Part shown: positions 26,510 through 34,467 of the stretch, one piece after another
Numbering within the stretch: position 1 is the stretch's first letter
How the letters are laid out: each line of letters opens with the position of its first letter
NCBI GenBank assembly: GCA_049116495.1
Contig: JAGDYV010000004.1
Location: 38,905 to 102,904, forward strand
DNA from: CAJQQK01 sp049116495
Lineage (GTDB): Bacteria > Pseudomonadota > Alphaproteobacteria > Rhizobiales > Hyphomicrobiaceae
Direction of reading: 5' to 3'
Length of the DNA: 64,000 bases
Notes under the pieces: model-generated
What the model was told of the DNA's origin: nothing
What the model saw: only the letters and a program-made list of their open reading frames with translations
The model's database searches: none
Position numbers and translations under genes: made by a program

Positions 26510-26958
26510 AATCGATCATCGCGACATTGGCAGTTCTGCTTCTATTCTCGGGCGCCTTGCAGGCCGACGGCATCAAGATTGATGTCAAGAAGACGGCTTC
26601 TTGCGGGTGTTGTCTGGCCTGGGTCAATCATCTCAAGCAGTCCGGCTTGCAAGTGGCGACTGAGAACATGCCCTACGGTGCACTCGCGCGTTTCAAGCAG
26701 AAGCACGGCGTCGGCGTTCAGCATCAGTCCTGTCACACGGGGCGCGTCGCCGGATACACGATCGAGGGGCACGTACCGGCTAAAGAAATCGCACGGCTGT
26801 TGAAAGAACGGCCGGATGCAATCGGGTTAAGTGTACCGGGCATGCCAATTGGATCACCTGGTATGGAAGTTGGCAGCGAACGCGACGCCTACGATGTGTT
26901 GCTGCTGAAGAAGGATGGCAGCACGGATGTATTCGCTAGCTATGGCGCAAAGCCATAA
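26506..26958 (+). CDS. Secreted DUF411 metal-binding protein
   Basis: About 150 aa with a signal peptide (residues 1-19, IATLAVLLLFSGALQA). The DUF411 signature is visible: KKTASCGCCLAWVNHLK with three cysteines, then HQSCHTGRVAGYTIEGHVPA, and VPGMPIGSPGMEVG near the C-terminus. DUF411 proteins are periplasmic or extracytoplasmic, occur with copper pumps and CueR and are thought to bind copper; biochemical evidence is limited. Start overlaps the cueR stop (ATGA), so both are made from the CueR-controlled transcript. Confidence 0.85.
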   Translation: MKSIIATLAVLLLFSGALQADGIKIDVKKTASCGCCLAWVNHLKQSGLQVATENMPYGALARFKQKHGVGVQHQSCHTGRVAGYTIEGHVPAKEIARLLKERPDAIGLSVPGMPIGSPGMEVGSERDAYDVLLLKKDGSTDVFASYGAKP

Positions 26959-26968
26959 AGGTATGTAA

Positions 26969-27442
26969 TCAACGGGACTTACGTGCGAGCTGTTCGAATA
27001 TTTTGAGCGTTTCTTCGCTTACGTGGTGCTCCATGCCTTCGGCGTCGGCGCGGGCCGTATCGGGAGCAACGCCAATCGACAGCAGGAATGATTCGACGAT
27101 CTGATGTCGCCGTCGGCTTTCTTCAGCAAGTGAGCGGCCGGACTCCGTTAAAAACACGGCACGATAGGGTCTCTGCGTTATCAATTGATCCTGCTGGAGC
27201 TTTTTGAGCATCTTGTTGACTGTCGGCTTGGCAACACCTAGTCGTGCCGCAATATCGACCGGACGAGCTTCGCCGCCGTCGTCAATCAAGTCGGCGATCA
27301 GCTCAACGTAGTCTTCGACCAATTCCTTGCGTCGGGCCTCTCTCACCTGACGGAAACTTGTCGCCTGATCTTCCACCGCGCCAAGCGATAGTTCGGCGGG
27401 CTGCTCCTGCACTTTGGTCCTGCTTGCTGTCCGTCCCGCCAC
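26969..27442 (-). CDS. mntR: Manganese-responsive DtxR-family regulator MntR
   Basis: About 157 aa, the same size as E. coli MntR (155 aa). Shared segments include FRQVREARRKELVEDYVELIADL shortened here to its first part FRQVREARRKELVEDY, ARLGVAKPTVNKMLKKL (recognition helix), VFLTESGRSLAEESR and RRHQIVESFLLSIGV. The metal site region GMEHHVSEETL carries Glu and two His. It has only the two-domain MntR form without an SH3 domain. It represses manganese uptake when Mn2+ is ample. It is divergent from sitABCD, and the intergenic region has a palindrome very like the E. coli MntR box. An imperfect copy close to its own start suggests autoregulation. Confidence 0.93.
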   Translation of the reverse strand: MAGRTASRTKVQEQPAELSLGAVEDQATSFRQVREARRKELVEDYVELIADLIDDGGEARPVDIAARLGVAKPTVNKMLKKLQQDQLITQRPYRAVFLTESGRSLAEESRRRHQIVESFLLSIGVAPDTARADAEGMEHHVSEETLKIFEQLARKSR

Positions 27443-27464
27443 GTCTCAAGCTCCCAATGTAAAA

Positions 27465-27486
27465 ATTGTTAGCTTCGTCTACTTTG
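27465..27486. promoter_or_regulatory. Imperfect MntR-like site near mntR start
   Basis: TTGTTAGC-N4-TCTACTTTG has the TAGC-N4-xCTA core of an MntR box but weak arms. It lies 23 bases upstream of the mntR start on the minus strand. It is a weaker candidate than the 27557 site. Confidence 0.3.
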
Positions 27487-27556
27487 TTTTCCGATCAATC
27501 TCAAGTTTCAAAAGTTGGTGGATCAGCCTAGCCAACTAAAATCAGCAATGTGCTGC

Positions 27557-27578
27557 AAAATTAGCCATTGCTAATTTT
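27557..27578. promoter_or_regulatory. MntR operator upstream of sitA
   Basis: A perfect inverted repeat AAAATTAGC-N4-GCTAATTTT. The E. coli MntR box has the same form: 9-base arms ending in TAGC, a 4-base spacer and GCTA. It sits 75 bases before the sitA ATG, between mntR and sitABCD, and overlaps where a promoter would be expected. Confidence 0.8.
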
Positions 27579-27652
27579 TTTGGATTGACTAGTATTGTTG
27601 GAGCCCACAGCAATTTGAGGGGCTTGAGGTCAGAAAACCCGGGTGGGAGAGC

Positions 27653-28594
27653 ATGAGGCTGGGCGTATTGAGTTTGATTGCCAGGAATGCAATCGGTGTA
27701 TTGGGAATTTCTCTCATTGCCAGTCTTGTGATTTTGGCGAAGCCAACATCCGTTGCTGCTGCCAAGAAAATGAAAGTCGTTACAACATTTACCGTACTTG
27801 CGGATATGGCGGCCAACGTTGCCGGCGATGCAGCCGAGGTCGTGTCGATCACAAAGCCTGGTGCCGAGATTCACGGGTATCAGCCGACGCCGCAGGATAT
27901 TGTGCGCGCGTCCGACGCTGATCTCATCTTGTGGAACGGAATGAATCTGGAACTATGGTTTGAGCAGTTTTTGTCAAGCCTGGGAAAGATACCATCGGCA
28001 ACACTGACTGACGGTATCGAGCCAATCTCGATCGCATCTGGTTCCTACAAGGGTAAACCGAACCCGCATGCTTGGATGGGGTTCGATAGTGCTCTGGTTT
28101 ACATCGACAACGTTGCTGAGGCGTTCTCAAAGCACGATCCGAAGAACGCTTCAGTCTATGCCAAGAATGCGACGGTCTACAAAGCGAAGCTGCGCGCGAC
28201 GCTTGAGCCACTCCGTCTGGCCATCAGCAAGATCCCTGCGAACAGGCGCTGGTTGGTCACGTGCGAAGGCGCGTTCAGTTATCTCGCGCGCGATTTTGGA
28301 ATGAAGGAGCTGTACCTTTGGCCGATGAATGCGGATCAGGTGGGAACACCACAGCAGGTTCGTAAGGTCATAGATGGTGTCAGAAAGAACAAAATTCCCG
28401 CCGTCTTCTGCGAGAGCACGGTTAATACGGCTCCAGCGAAACAGGTGTCGCGCGAGACTGGTGCTGCTTACGGCGGCGTTCTTTACGTTGACTCGCTGAG
28501 CCAACCAAATGGGCCGGTGCCAACTTATCTTGACTTGTTGAAGGTCACGTCAACAACGATTGTGAAAGGGCTCAATGCTAAGCCCAATTGGTGA
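27653..28594 (+). CDS. sitA: Manganese/iron ABC transporter substrate-binding protein
   Basis: About 313 aa with a signal peptide (about 1-37, ending near SVAAA). It belongs to the cluster A-I metal-binding proteins: VVTTFTVLADMAANVAGDAAE, TKPGAEIHGYQPTPQDI (metal His), DLILWNGMNLELWFEQF, NPHAWMG (second His) and later AVFCESTVNT (Glu) with VLYVDSLS (Asp). This His-His-Glu-Asp set and the HGYQPTP segment are SitA-like and fit Mn2+ (and Fe2+). ZnuA-type His-rich loops are absent. GGGAG precedes the ATG. First gene of sitABCD, under the predicted MntR box. Confidence 0.9.
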   Translation: MRLGVLSLIARNAIGVLGISLIASLVILAKPTSVAAAKKMKVVTTFTVLADMAANVAGDAAEVVSITKPGAEIHGYQPTPQDIVRASDADLILWNGMNLELWFEQFLSSLGKIPSATLTDGIEPISIASGSYKGKPNPHAWMGFDSALVYIDNVAEAFSKHDPKNASVYAKNATVYKAKLRATLEPLRLAISKIPANRRWLVTCEGAFSYLARDFGMKELYLWPMNADQVGTPQQVRKVIDGVRKNKIPAVFCESTVNTAPAKQVSRETGAAYGGVLYVDSLSQPNGPVPTYLDLLKVTSTTIVKGLNAKPNW

Positions 28595-28689
28595 TGGATC
28601 TGGCACTCTGACAAGCCGTTACCACTCATATTTTTCGGGTTAGTCTATTGGCAGAAATGAGTGTGTCGCGCGCGGAAGTTGGGTCGTAG

Positions 28690-29583
28690 ATGCTTGCAGT
28701 CAATAAAACATCAGACACAGCGTCGTCGTCGGCGGCGAGCGGAATCGTCGCGAAAGACGTTACCGTTACCTATCGCAATGGGCACACCGCACTGTGGAAC
28801 GCCAGCTTCGAGATTCCTCGCGGGACCATTACGGCACTGGTTGGCGTTAATGGTGCCGGCAAATCCACGTTGTTCAAGGCGATCATGGGCTTCGTCCCGA
28901 CGGCAAAGGGAGACATCAAGCTCCTTAGTGGTACGGTCCGAGATGCGCTACGCAAGAACCTGGTGGCCTATGTCCCCCAATCAGAGGAAGTCGATTGGGC
29001 GTTTCCGGTGTTGGTCGAAGATGTCGTTATGATGGGCCGCTACGGGCATATGGGTTTTCTGCGCCGTCCAAGCAGCGCGGACCATGCGGCGGTTGACGAA
29101 GCATTGCGGCGCGTCAACATGCAGGAGTATCGCACGCGCCAGATCGGAGAACTGTCCGGTGGCCAGCGCAAACGAGTATTCCTCGCTCGAGCGCTTGCTC
29201 AAGATGGTCAGGTTATCCTGCTCGATGAGCCGTTTACGGGCGTCGATGTCAAAACTGAAGATCAGATAATTTCGTTGCTGCGCGAACTGCGTGAAGAAGG
29301 CCGCGTCATGCTGGTTTCCACACATAACCTGGGGTCGGTGCCTGAGTTTTGCGATCGCACGATCCTCGTCAAAGGTACAGTTCTGAGCTACGGGCCGACG
29401 GCGACGGTATTTACGCGGGATAACCTTGAGCAGGCATTCGGTGGTGTCCTACGCCACTTTACAATCAGTGATGAAACGCTCCACACAGATGGGGACAAAC
29501 GCAAAGTTACGATCTTGACCGATGACGAGCGCCCCTTCGTGCAGTACGGCGACGAGGTCAAGATCAATGAGAACAAGCCATGA
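28690..29583 (+). CDS. sitB: Manganese ABC transporter ATP-binding protein
   Basis: About 297 aa. Walker A is GVNGAGKSTLFKAIMG, the signature is LSGGQRKRVFLARAL, Walker B is VILLDEPFTGVD, the H-loop is STHN, and the Q-loop is YVPQSEEVDWAFPV, which is typical of metal ABC transporters. The gap from sitA is 95 bases without a clear terminator. Its stop overlaps the sitC ATG. Cytosolic ATPase that drives SitC/SitD. Confidence 0.92.
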   Translation: MLAVNKTSDTASSSAASGIVAKDVTVTYRNGHTALWNASFEIPRGTITALVGVNGAGKSTLFKAIMGFVPTAKGDIKLLSGTVRDALRKNLVAYVPQSEEVDWAFPVLVEDVVMMGRYGHMGFLRRPSSADHAAVDEALRRVNMQEYRTRQIGELSGGQRKRVFLARALAQDGQVILLDEPFTGVDVKTEDQIISLLRELREEGRVMLVSTHNLGSVPEFCDRTILVKGTVLSYGPTATVFTRDNLEQAFGGVLRHFTISDETLHTDGDKRKVTILTDDERPFVQYGDEVKINENKP

Positions 29584-30476
29584 TCGCGCATCTTTATGAG
29601 CCATTCACCTATGGTTACATGACGAATGCGATGTGGGTCTCAGCGCTTGTTGGTGGCGTGTGTGCATTCTTGTCCGCGTATCTGATGTTGAAGGGTTGGT
29701 CGTTGATCGGTGATGCGCTTTCGCACTCGGTGGTGCCCGGCGTTGCCGGTGCCTACATGCTGGGCTTGCCGTTCACGCTTGGCGCATTCATCGCGGGCGG
29801 ACTTGCGGCGGGCGCTATGTTGTTTCTTTCCGAGCGCTCCGGACTGAAGGTGGATGTCGTTATCGGCTTGATCTTCACATCGTTTTTTGGGCTTGGTCTC
29901 TTCATGGTGTCGCTCAATCCAATCGCCGTTTCAGTCCAAACGATCACTATGGGCAATATTCTTGCGATTACGCCGGAAGATACCTGGCAACTTGTCATCA
30001 TTAGTATCGTGTCGCTCGTCATTTTACTGGCAAAGTGGAAAGATCTCATGGTGACCTTCTTCGACGAGAACCATGCGCGTGCGATAGGTCTAAATCCTGC
30101 CGCCCTCAAGATCATGTTCTTTGTGCTGCTATCGGCATCGATCGTCGCTGCGATGCAGACGGTCGGTGCATTCCTGGTTATCGCCATGGTCGTCACGCCT
30201 GGCGCGACCGCGTACCTGCTTTGCGATCGATTTCCCAAATTGATTATTGCGTCCGTTGCGATCGGGGCTTCAACGAGCTTCTTCGGCGCCTATGTCAGCT
30301 ATTTTCTAGACGGCGCGACTGGCGGCATCATCGTCACATTGCAAACGCTAGTTTTCCTGCTGGCCTTTGTGTTCGCGCCCAAACATGGGCTACTCGCCGC
30401 GCGCCGCAAGGCGCGGGCCGTCTTGCAAGGCGGTTCAAGCAATCTGGATGTACCCTTCAATCAAAAGAAAGCTTGA
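29580..30476 (+). CDS. sitC: Manganese ABC transporter permease
   Basis: About 298 aa with eight or nine membrane segments of the ABC-3 family. The conserved opening ALVGGVCAFLSAYLMLKGWS is followed by IGDALSHSVVPGVAGAY, and the later LVIAMVVTPGATAYLL is typical. ATG overlaps the sitB stop (ATGA) and its own TGA overlaps the sitD ATG, so the three are translationally coupled. Forms the membrane channel with SitD. Confidence 0.9.
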   Translation: MIAHLYEPFTYGYMTNAMWVSALVGGVCAFLSAYLMLKGWSLIGDALSHSVVPGVAGAYMLGLPFTLGAFIAGGLAAGAMLFLSERSGLKVDVVIGLIFTSFFGLGLFMVSLNPIAVSVQTITMGNILAITPEDTWQLVIISIVSLVILLAKWKDLMVTFFDENHARAIGLNPAALKIMFFVLLSASIVAAMQTVGAFLVIAMVVTPGATAYLLCDRFPKLIIASVAIGASTSFFGAYVSYFLDGATGGIIVTLQTLVFLLAFVFAPKHGLLAARRKARAVLQGGSSNLDVPFNQKKA

Positions 30477-31345
30477 TGGATTTCGCTATTTTTTTACTGC
30501 CGTTCAAGTTCGGCTTCATGCAGAATGCGTTCTGGATCGCGATCATCGTTTCCGTGCCCGCGGCGTTGCTTTCCTGTTTTCTCGTATTGAAGGGGTGGGC
30601 GCTGATGGGTGATGCGGTCAGCCATGCCGTCTTGCCTGGTATTGTCGTTGCATACATTGTCGGAGTGCCGCTGATAATCGGAGCGTTCGTAGCCGGCATG
30701 TTCTGCGCAATCGCCACCGGTTATCTGGCCGGCAATAGTCGTGTCAAGCAGGACACGGTTATGGGTGTCGTTTTCTCGGGGATGTTCGGGCTTGGTCTCG
30801 TCCTCTATGTTTCAGTCAAAACGAACGCGCATCTCGATCATATATTGTTTGGTAACATGCTCGGCGTAGAGAATGATGAACTTTGGACTGCCGGTCTTAT
30901 CTCCGCATTCGTAGCGTTTGGATTGGTCCTGAAGTGGAAAGATCTGCTGCTGCACAGTTTCGACCCGGCACAAGCGCAAGCTTCTGGGCTATGGATCAAT
31001 TGGCTGCACTATGGGCTGTTATCCGCTTTATCACTTACCATCGTTGCCACGCTCTCGGCGGCAGGGTTGATCCTGGCCATCGGACTACTGATTGCACCCG
31101 GTGCCATCGCGTTCTTGTTGGTGCGCAAATTCAGCACCATGCTTTGGACATCCGTTGTCATCTGCATGGCATCGATGTTGCTTGGCACTTACGCAAGTTT
31201 TTTTCTCGACAGTGCACCGGCGCCAACCATCATTCTGGTCTTGACACTCGTTTTTCTCGTCGCCTTCGTACGGCGGTTGGTCTTGACCAGACGCGCTTCC
31301 ATGCGCCGCCTGAAGCAAGAGAATGATGCCCCGGCGATCGTTTGA
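30476..31345 (+). CDS. sitD: Manganese ABC transporter permease
   Basis: About 289 aa. ATG 30476 overlaps the sitC TGA (TGATG). The frame is open far upstream, but the upstream part is antiparallel-free shadow of sitC. The ABC-3 permease pattern repeats that of SitC: VPAALLSCFLVLKGWALMGDA, SHAVLPGIVVAYIVG and LAIGLLIAPGAIAFLL. The C-terminal tail is positively charged. Paralogue and partner of SitC; two different permeases are usual in SitABCD. Confidence 0.9.
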   Translation: MDFAIFLLPFKFGFMQNAFWIAIIVSVPAALLSCFLVLKGWALMGDAVSHAVLPGIVVAYIVGVPLIIGAFVAGMFCAIATGYLAGNSRVKQDTVMGVVFSGMFGLGLVLYVSVKTNAHLDHILFGNMLGVENDELWTAGLISAFVAFGLVLKWKDLLLHSFDPAQAQASGLWINWLHYGLLSALSLTIVATLSAAGLILAIGLLIAPGAIAFLLVRKFSTMLWTSVVICMASMLLGTYASFFLDSAPAPTIILVLTLVFLVAFVRRLVLTRRASMRRLKQENDAPAIV

Positions 31346-31381
31346 CACCGTGCCTTTGTTGCGTGGATGACAGAATAGGTC

Positions 31382-32122
31382 CTACTGAAAGTAGGCGCCA
31401 CCATTGACCAGATAGCACTGCCCTGTCGTGAAACCTGCATTCTCGCTGGCCAGGTACACGGCGAGGCTTGCAACCTCCTGAGTTTTGCCGTCTCGCCGGA
31501 TGGGCTGGAAATCGAAAACGCCTTTGCTGGTGTCCTGGAAGGCATCTCGCTCAACGTCAATGTGTCCTGGGCCAATGCAGTTTGCGGTGATGTTGTTTGG
31601 TCCGTACTGTTTGGCAAGTCCACGCGTGAAGCCGACGATGCCAAGCTTGACCATGGCTTTGCCGGGGTAGGAGCCGAGGTACGGTGCATAACCGGAGAAA
31701 TTGATGATGCGTCCCCATTTCGCATCGATCATTTTGGGGATTGCTGCCCTGCACATGAAATAAGGGCCGTGAAGGTTGACGGCGACGTTCCGCATCCAAT
31801 TCTCAACCGGCTCATTGAGGAGATCACCCTCTGATCGATAAACGGCATTGTTGACGAGGACATCTATACGGCCGAACTTGTCGTGCGCACGGTTTACGAA
31901 CCGTTCGACGGCGGCTTGTTCGGTGATATCCAATTTGTCGGTCATCACTTGGCCACCGACTTTTTCTACTTCGGCGGCAGTCGAGTTCAGCCCGTCCATA
32001 TTGCGGCTCGTGCAAATCGCTAAGTTTGCACCCTCTTCAGCAAACATTACTGCCATTTGGCGGCCGATGTTGCGTGCCGCGCCCGTGATCAAAACGGTGC
32101 GCTCTGCTAATCCTGTCTTCAT
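31382..32122 (-). CDS. Short-chain dehydrogenase/reductase (SDR)
   Basis: About 246 aa. The cofactor loop is ITGAARNIGRQMAVMFAEEG, the structural motif is LVNNAV, the usual active-site Ser/Tyr/Lys region reads INFSGYAPYLGSYPGKAMVKLG. Here the catalytic Tyr-x-x-x-Lys is shifted: SYPGK gives Tyr-Pro-Gly-Lys, one residue short of YxxxK, and KAMVK carries further Lys. This may alter or abolish the usual catalysis. The C-terminus (GFTTGQCYLVNGGAYFQ) is normal for SDRs. It is convergent with sitD and downstream of a dyad at 32142-32166. Function unknown. Confidence 0.8.
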   Translation of the reverse strand: MKTGLAERTVLITGAARNIGRQMAVMFAEEGANLAICTSRNMDGLNSTAAEVEKVGGQVMTDKLDITEQAAVERFVNRAHDKFGRIDVLVNNAVYRSEGDLLNEPVENWMRNVAVNLHGPYFMCRAAIPKMIDAKWGRIINFSGYAPYLGSYPGKAMVKLGIVGFTRGLAKQYGPNNITANCIGPGHIDVERDAFQDTSKGVFDFQPIRRDGKTQEVASLAVYLASENAGFTTGQCYLVNGGAYFQ

Positions 32123-32141
32123 ATGACCTCATCACCAAATT

Positions 32142-32166
32142 GCTACACTCCTTGCGTGAGTGTAGC
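32142..32166. promoter_or_regulatory. Dyad GCTACACTC-N7-GAGTGTAGC before the SDR gene
   Basis: A perfect 9-base inverted repeat with a 7-base centre, ending 20 bases upstream of the SDR start. As DNA it could be a repressor site; as RNA it could be a hairpin at the 3' end of the minus-strand gene 32240-32701 or in the SDR leader. Confidence 0.45.
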
Positions 32167-32239
32167 CAAAGACGAAGTGGTCGTCCGCATCGTGAAAAAA
32201 AATTTCTCACTCAGCTGCGCACGGAACGTCGAGATGGCA

Positions 32240-32701
32240 TTAGGCGTTGTCGTCTACTGCTTCATCGTCATTATCCGACGTGTAATCTGGCTCGGGTCCC
32301 GGCGGCACTGGTGGTGGGAGGTCGAGAGCAACGCGGAACCATCGTTCTTCGAATTCCCCATCGGCGGCGGGACTCAGGATCACCGAATCGCAGCGTGCCG
32401 CGTAAACGCCGCGATGCTCATTGAGCGCGTCACGAAAGCGTAAAGCATGTGGCCACGACAGAGAGCCGACAATGTACCCATCGATTTGGACGGTGACGGC
32501 GTTGCGATCATTTTGATTTTGGTCATCGATTAGGAGTACGGCCTCGCAAACCAGGGCACCCCTGTCAGTCGTTCGGCCAGCGATTGCGGCAAGGACCGCC
32601 TGATGGCGTTTAGTGCCGACGACGTTGATCTCAAACGTGCCTGGCCCCTGCTGAATAACAGCCGTTTGGTCTATACGCCAATCCAAGCGCCACACATTCA
32701 T
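32240..32701 (-). CDS. Hypothetical protein, possible HIRAN-like domain
   Basis: About 153 aa from ATG 32701, which has GAGGTGG four bases upstream; a longer frame to 32806 lacks such a site. The visible core is EINVVGTKRHQAVLAAIAG, a middle strand pair LLIDDQNQNDRNAVTVQIDG, YIVGSLSWPHALRFRDAL, and YAARCDSVILSP. The pattern 'xDxxNxxDxNAVxVxIxGxxVGxLSxxxAxxFR' is typical of bacterial HIRAN-like proteins (possible damaged-DNA or DNA-end binding), but I am not certain. The acidic Pro-rich C-terminus is probably disordered. It stands between the SDR and phn genes and does not clearly belong to either. Confidence 0.6.
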   Translation of the reverse strand: MNVWRLDWRIDQTAVIQQGPGTFEINVVGTKRHQAVLAAIAGRTTDRGALVCEAVLLIDDQNQNDRNAVTVQIDGYIVGSLSWPHALRFRDALNEHRGVYAARCDSVILSPAADGEFEERWFRVALDLPPPVPPGPEPDYTSDNDDEAVDDNA

Positions 32702-32818
32702 ATCCACCTCGTCGGTCAGAAGTGCTGAGTTTGGCCGACTTGGAGCAATTTGGCATGAAAGCGAGATTAAGATTGAGAATCGAGACGACGAAAGCTCAAA
32801 ACCCACCCAATCGACGCT

Positions 32819-33631
32819 CTAAATGATCGCGTGTCGTACACGAGCGGAAACCCATTCGCTGACGATAACAGTTGCTAATATAACGAGCAGGATCAACGAC
32901 ACCTGTGTCCAGGCCAACGTCGAGATCGAGGCATCAAGTTGCAGACCGAGCCCGCCGGCGCCGACAAGGCCGAGTACAGTTGATTCGCGAATGTTGATGT
33001 CCCAGCGGAAAACCGAAATCCCTGCAAATGTCGGCATGATTTGCGGAATGATGCCATAAGAGAGTTTTTGGACACCACTGGCGCCAGTGGCCTCAATTGC
33101 CTCAACCTGGGTGTGGTCGATCTCTTCAATGGCCTCGTAGAGCAACTTCGAGCAGAACCCGATCGAGCGAAGGCCGATGGCTATGACGCCGGCGAGTATG
33201 CCAGGGCCGATGATCGCGACCAGCATGAGTGCCCAGATCAGCGAATTGATCGAACGCGACGAGACGATTGCAAACAGCGCAACCGCACGAACGATCGGAT
33301 GCGGCGTCGTGTTGCGAGCCGCTAGAAACGCGATTGGAAAAGCCAGGATCACAGCCATCAGCGTGCCGAGAGTTGCAATGTTGATGGTGTCCCAGATCGG
33401 CCGCCACAGATTATCAATATACGACCATTTAGGAGGCACCATACGCGTTGCGAGATCCGCGGCCTGCGTGCCGGCGTCCCAGACAAAAAACCAAACTGTT
33501 TTGTCCGAGATCAGCTTCCAGGCATAGGCAACTATGGCAATACCGATTAGCCAACCGCCCCAAATCAACCATTGCTTTTGTGTCGTGCGCCGCTTCCAAA
33601 CCGGCGCGTTGGCTGTCCCGCTGATTGGCAT
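32819..33631 (-). CDS. phnE: Phosphonate-type ABC transporter permease (second PhnE)
   Basis: About 270 aa. Either ATG 33631, whose first base is shared with the upstream TGA (TGATG), or ATG 33643 could be the start. Six membrane segments are visible, with the typical EAA-like loop of PhnE: VEAIEATGASGVQKLSYGI and then PQIMPTFAGISVFRWDINIR, ESTVLGLVGAGGLG. Two different PhnE permeases form the channel of many alphaproteobacterial PhnCDE1E2 systems. The C-terminus SEWVSARVRHAII is basic, as usual. Last gene of the transporter operon phnD-phnC-phnE-phnE. Confidence 0.88.
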   Translation of the reverse strand: MPISGTANAPVWKRRTTQKQWLIWGGWLIGIAIVAYAWKLISDKTVWFFVWDAGTQAADLATRMVPPKWSYIDNLWRPIWDTINIATLGTLMAVILAFPIAFLAARNTTPHPIVRAVALFAIVSSRSINSLIWALMLVAIIGPGILAGVIAIGLRSIGFCSKLLYEAIEEIDHTQVEAIEATGASGVQKLSYGIIPQIMPTFAGISVFRWDINIRESTVLGLVGAGGLGLQLDASISTLAWTQVSLILLVILATVIVSEWVSARVRHAII

Positions 33632-34467
33632 CACTGCACCCATTTCCGCAAGTAACCCGAGCCGTATTCCAGCACCATGACGATCCCGATGATGATCAGG
33701 AGAATGGCCGCAGCCGTTTGGAATTCGTACCGGTCAAATGACGTCAGCAGCGTTGCGCCAATGCCGCCACCGCCAACAATGCCGACCACTGCGGATTCGC
33801 GAAAATTTATATCTAGGCGGTACATGGCAAGGCCGATCATGCGCGGCGAAACCTGCGGTTGGACGGCGTAGTTGACCCATTGGAACCAACCGGCGCCGGT
33901 TGACTTGATTGCTTCAACGGGGCCCGGGCTCATGTTCTCGATGTCTTCGGCAAGGAGTTTTCCGTAGAATCCGATGGTCGCAATGGACAGCGCAAGGAAG
34001 CCCGCGAACGGGCCAAATCCGAAGAGCTTGACCGCAAAGATAGCCAGGATGATTTCCGGAAATGTACGCGACAGCGCAATGATGGCCCGACAAATATAAT
34101 AAACTGGTTTTGATGACAGGTTGCGCGCTGCGCCAAGGCCAACGGGAATTGACAAGGCGATTCCGGCGACTGTGGAGATGATCGCCATCCACACACTTTC
34201 AAGAATGCCATCAACAATAGAGTCCCATCTGCTGACAAAATCGGGTGGGAAAAATGCGAGCAGAAATTTTTGGCCGCGCGGGATGCCTTCCGCCACACGC
34301 TGCCAATTGATCTCCAAGGTACCCAGCGCAATTACTAGGTAGACTGCAATTGCGAACCACATCAGCCAGCGCAGTATCGGGTTGGCGATGAACGGCGGCT
34401 TCTTCCAGATGCCGGGATAATCTTGAACAGGTCTGGCCTGGGCGTTGCTTTGGCTGCTGGATGTCAT
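33631..34467 (-). CDS. phnE: Phosphonate-type ABC transporter permease (first PhnE)
   Basis: About 278 aa. Membrane segments begin near residue 35; the EAA-like loop reads VEAIKSTGAGWFQWVNYAVQPQ and the signature MIGLAMYRLDINFRESAVVG follows. Its ATG overlaps the phnC stop by four bases. It pairs with the downstream PhnE. The two share the same RxDINxRES motif but differ elsewhere, as expected for an old duplication. Confidence 0.88.
   Translation of the reverse strand: MTSSSQSNAQARPVQDYPGIWKKPPFIANPILRWLMWFAIAVYLVIALGTLEINWQRVAEGIPRGQKFLLAFFPPDFVSRWDSIVDGILESVWMAIISTVAGIALSIPVGLGAARNLSSKPVYYICRAIIALSRTFPEIILAIFAVKLFGFGPFAGFLALSIATIGFYGKLLAEDIENMSPGPVEAIKSTGAGWFQWVNYAVQPQVSPRMIGLAMYRLDINFRESAVVGIVGGGGIGATLLTSFDRYEFQTAAAILLIIIGIVMVLEYGSGYLRKWVQ

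Noticed and set aside
30035..30475. N-terminal extension of sitD
   Set aside because: It is another frame of sitC; ATG 30476 overlaps the sitC stop as in coupled genes.
32123..32443. Plus-strand frame opposite the hypothetical gene and dyad
   Set aside because: No ribosome site, no family likeness, and the minus-strand frame has a strong ribosome site.
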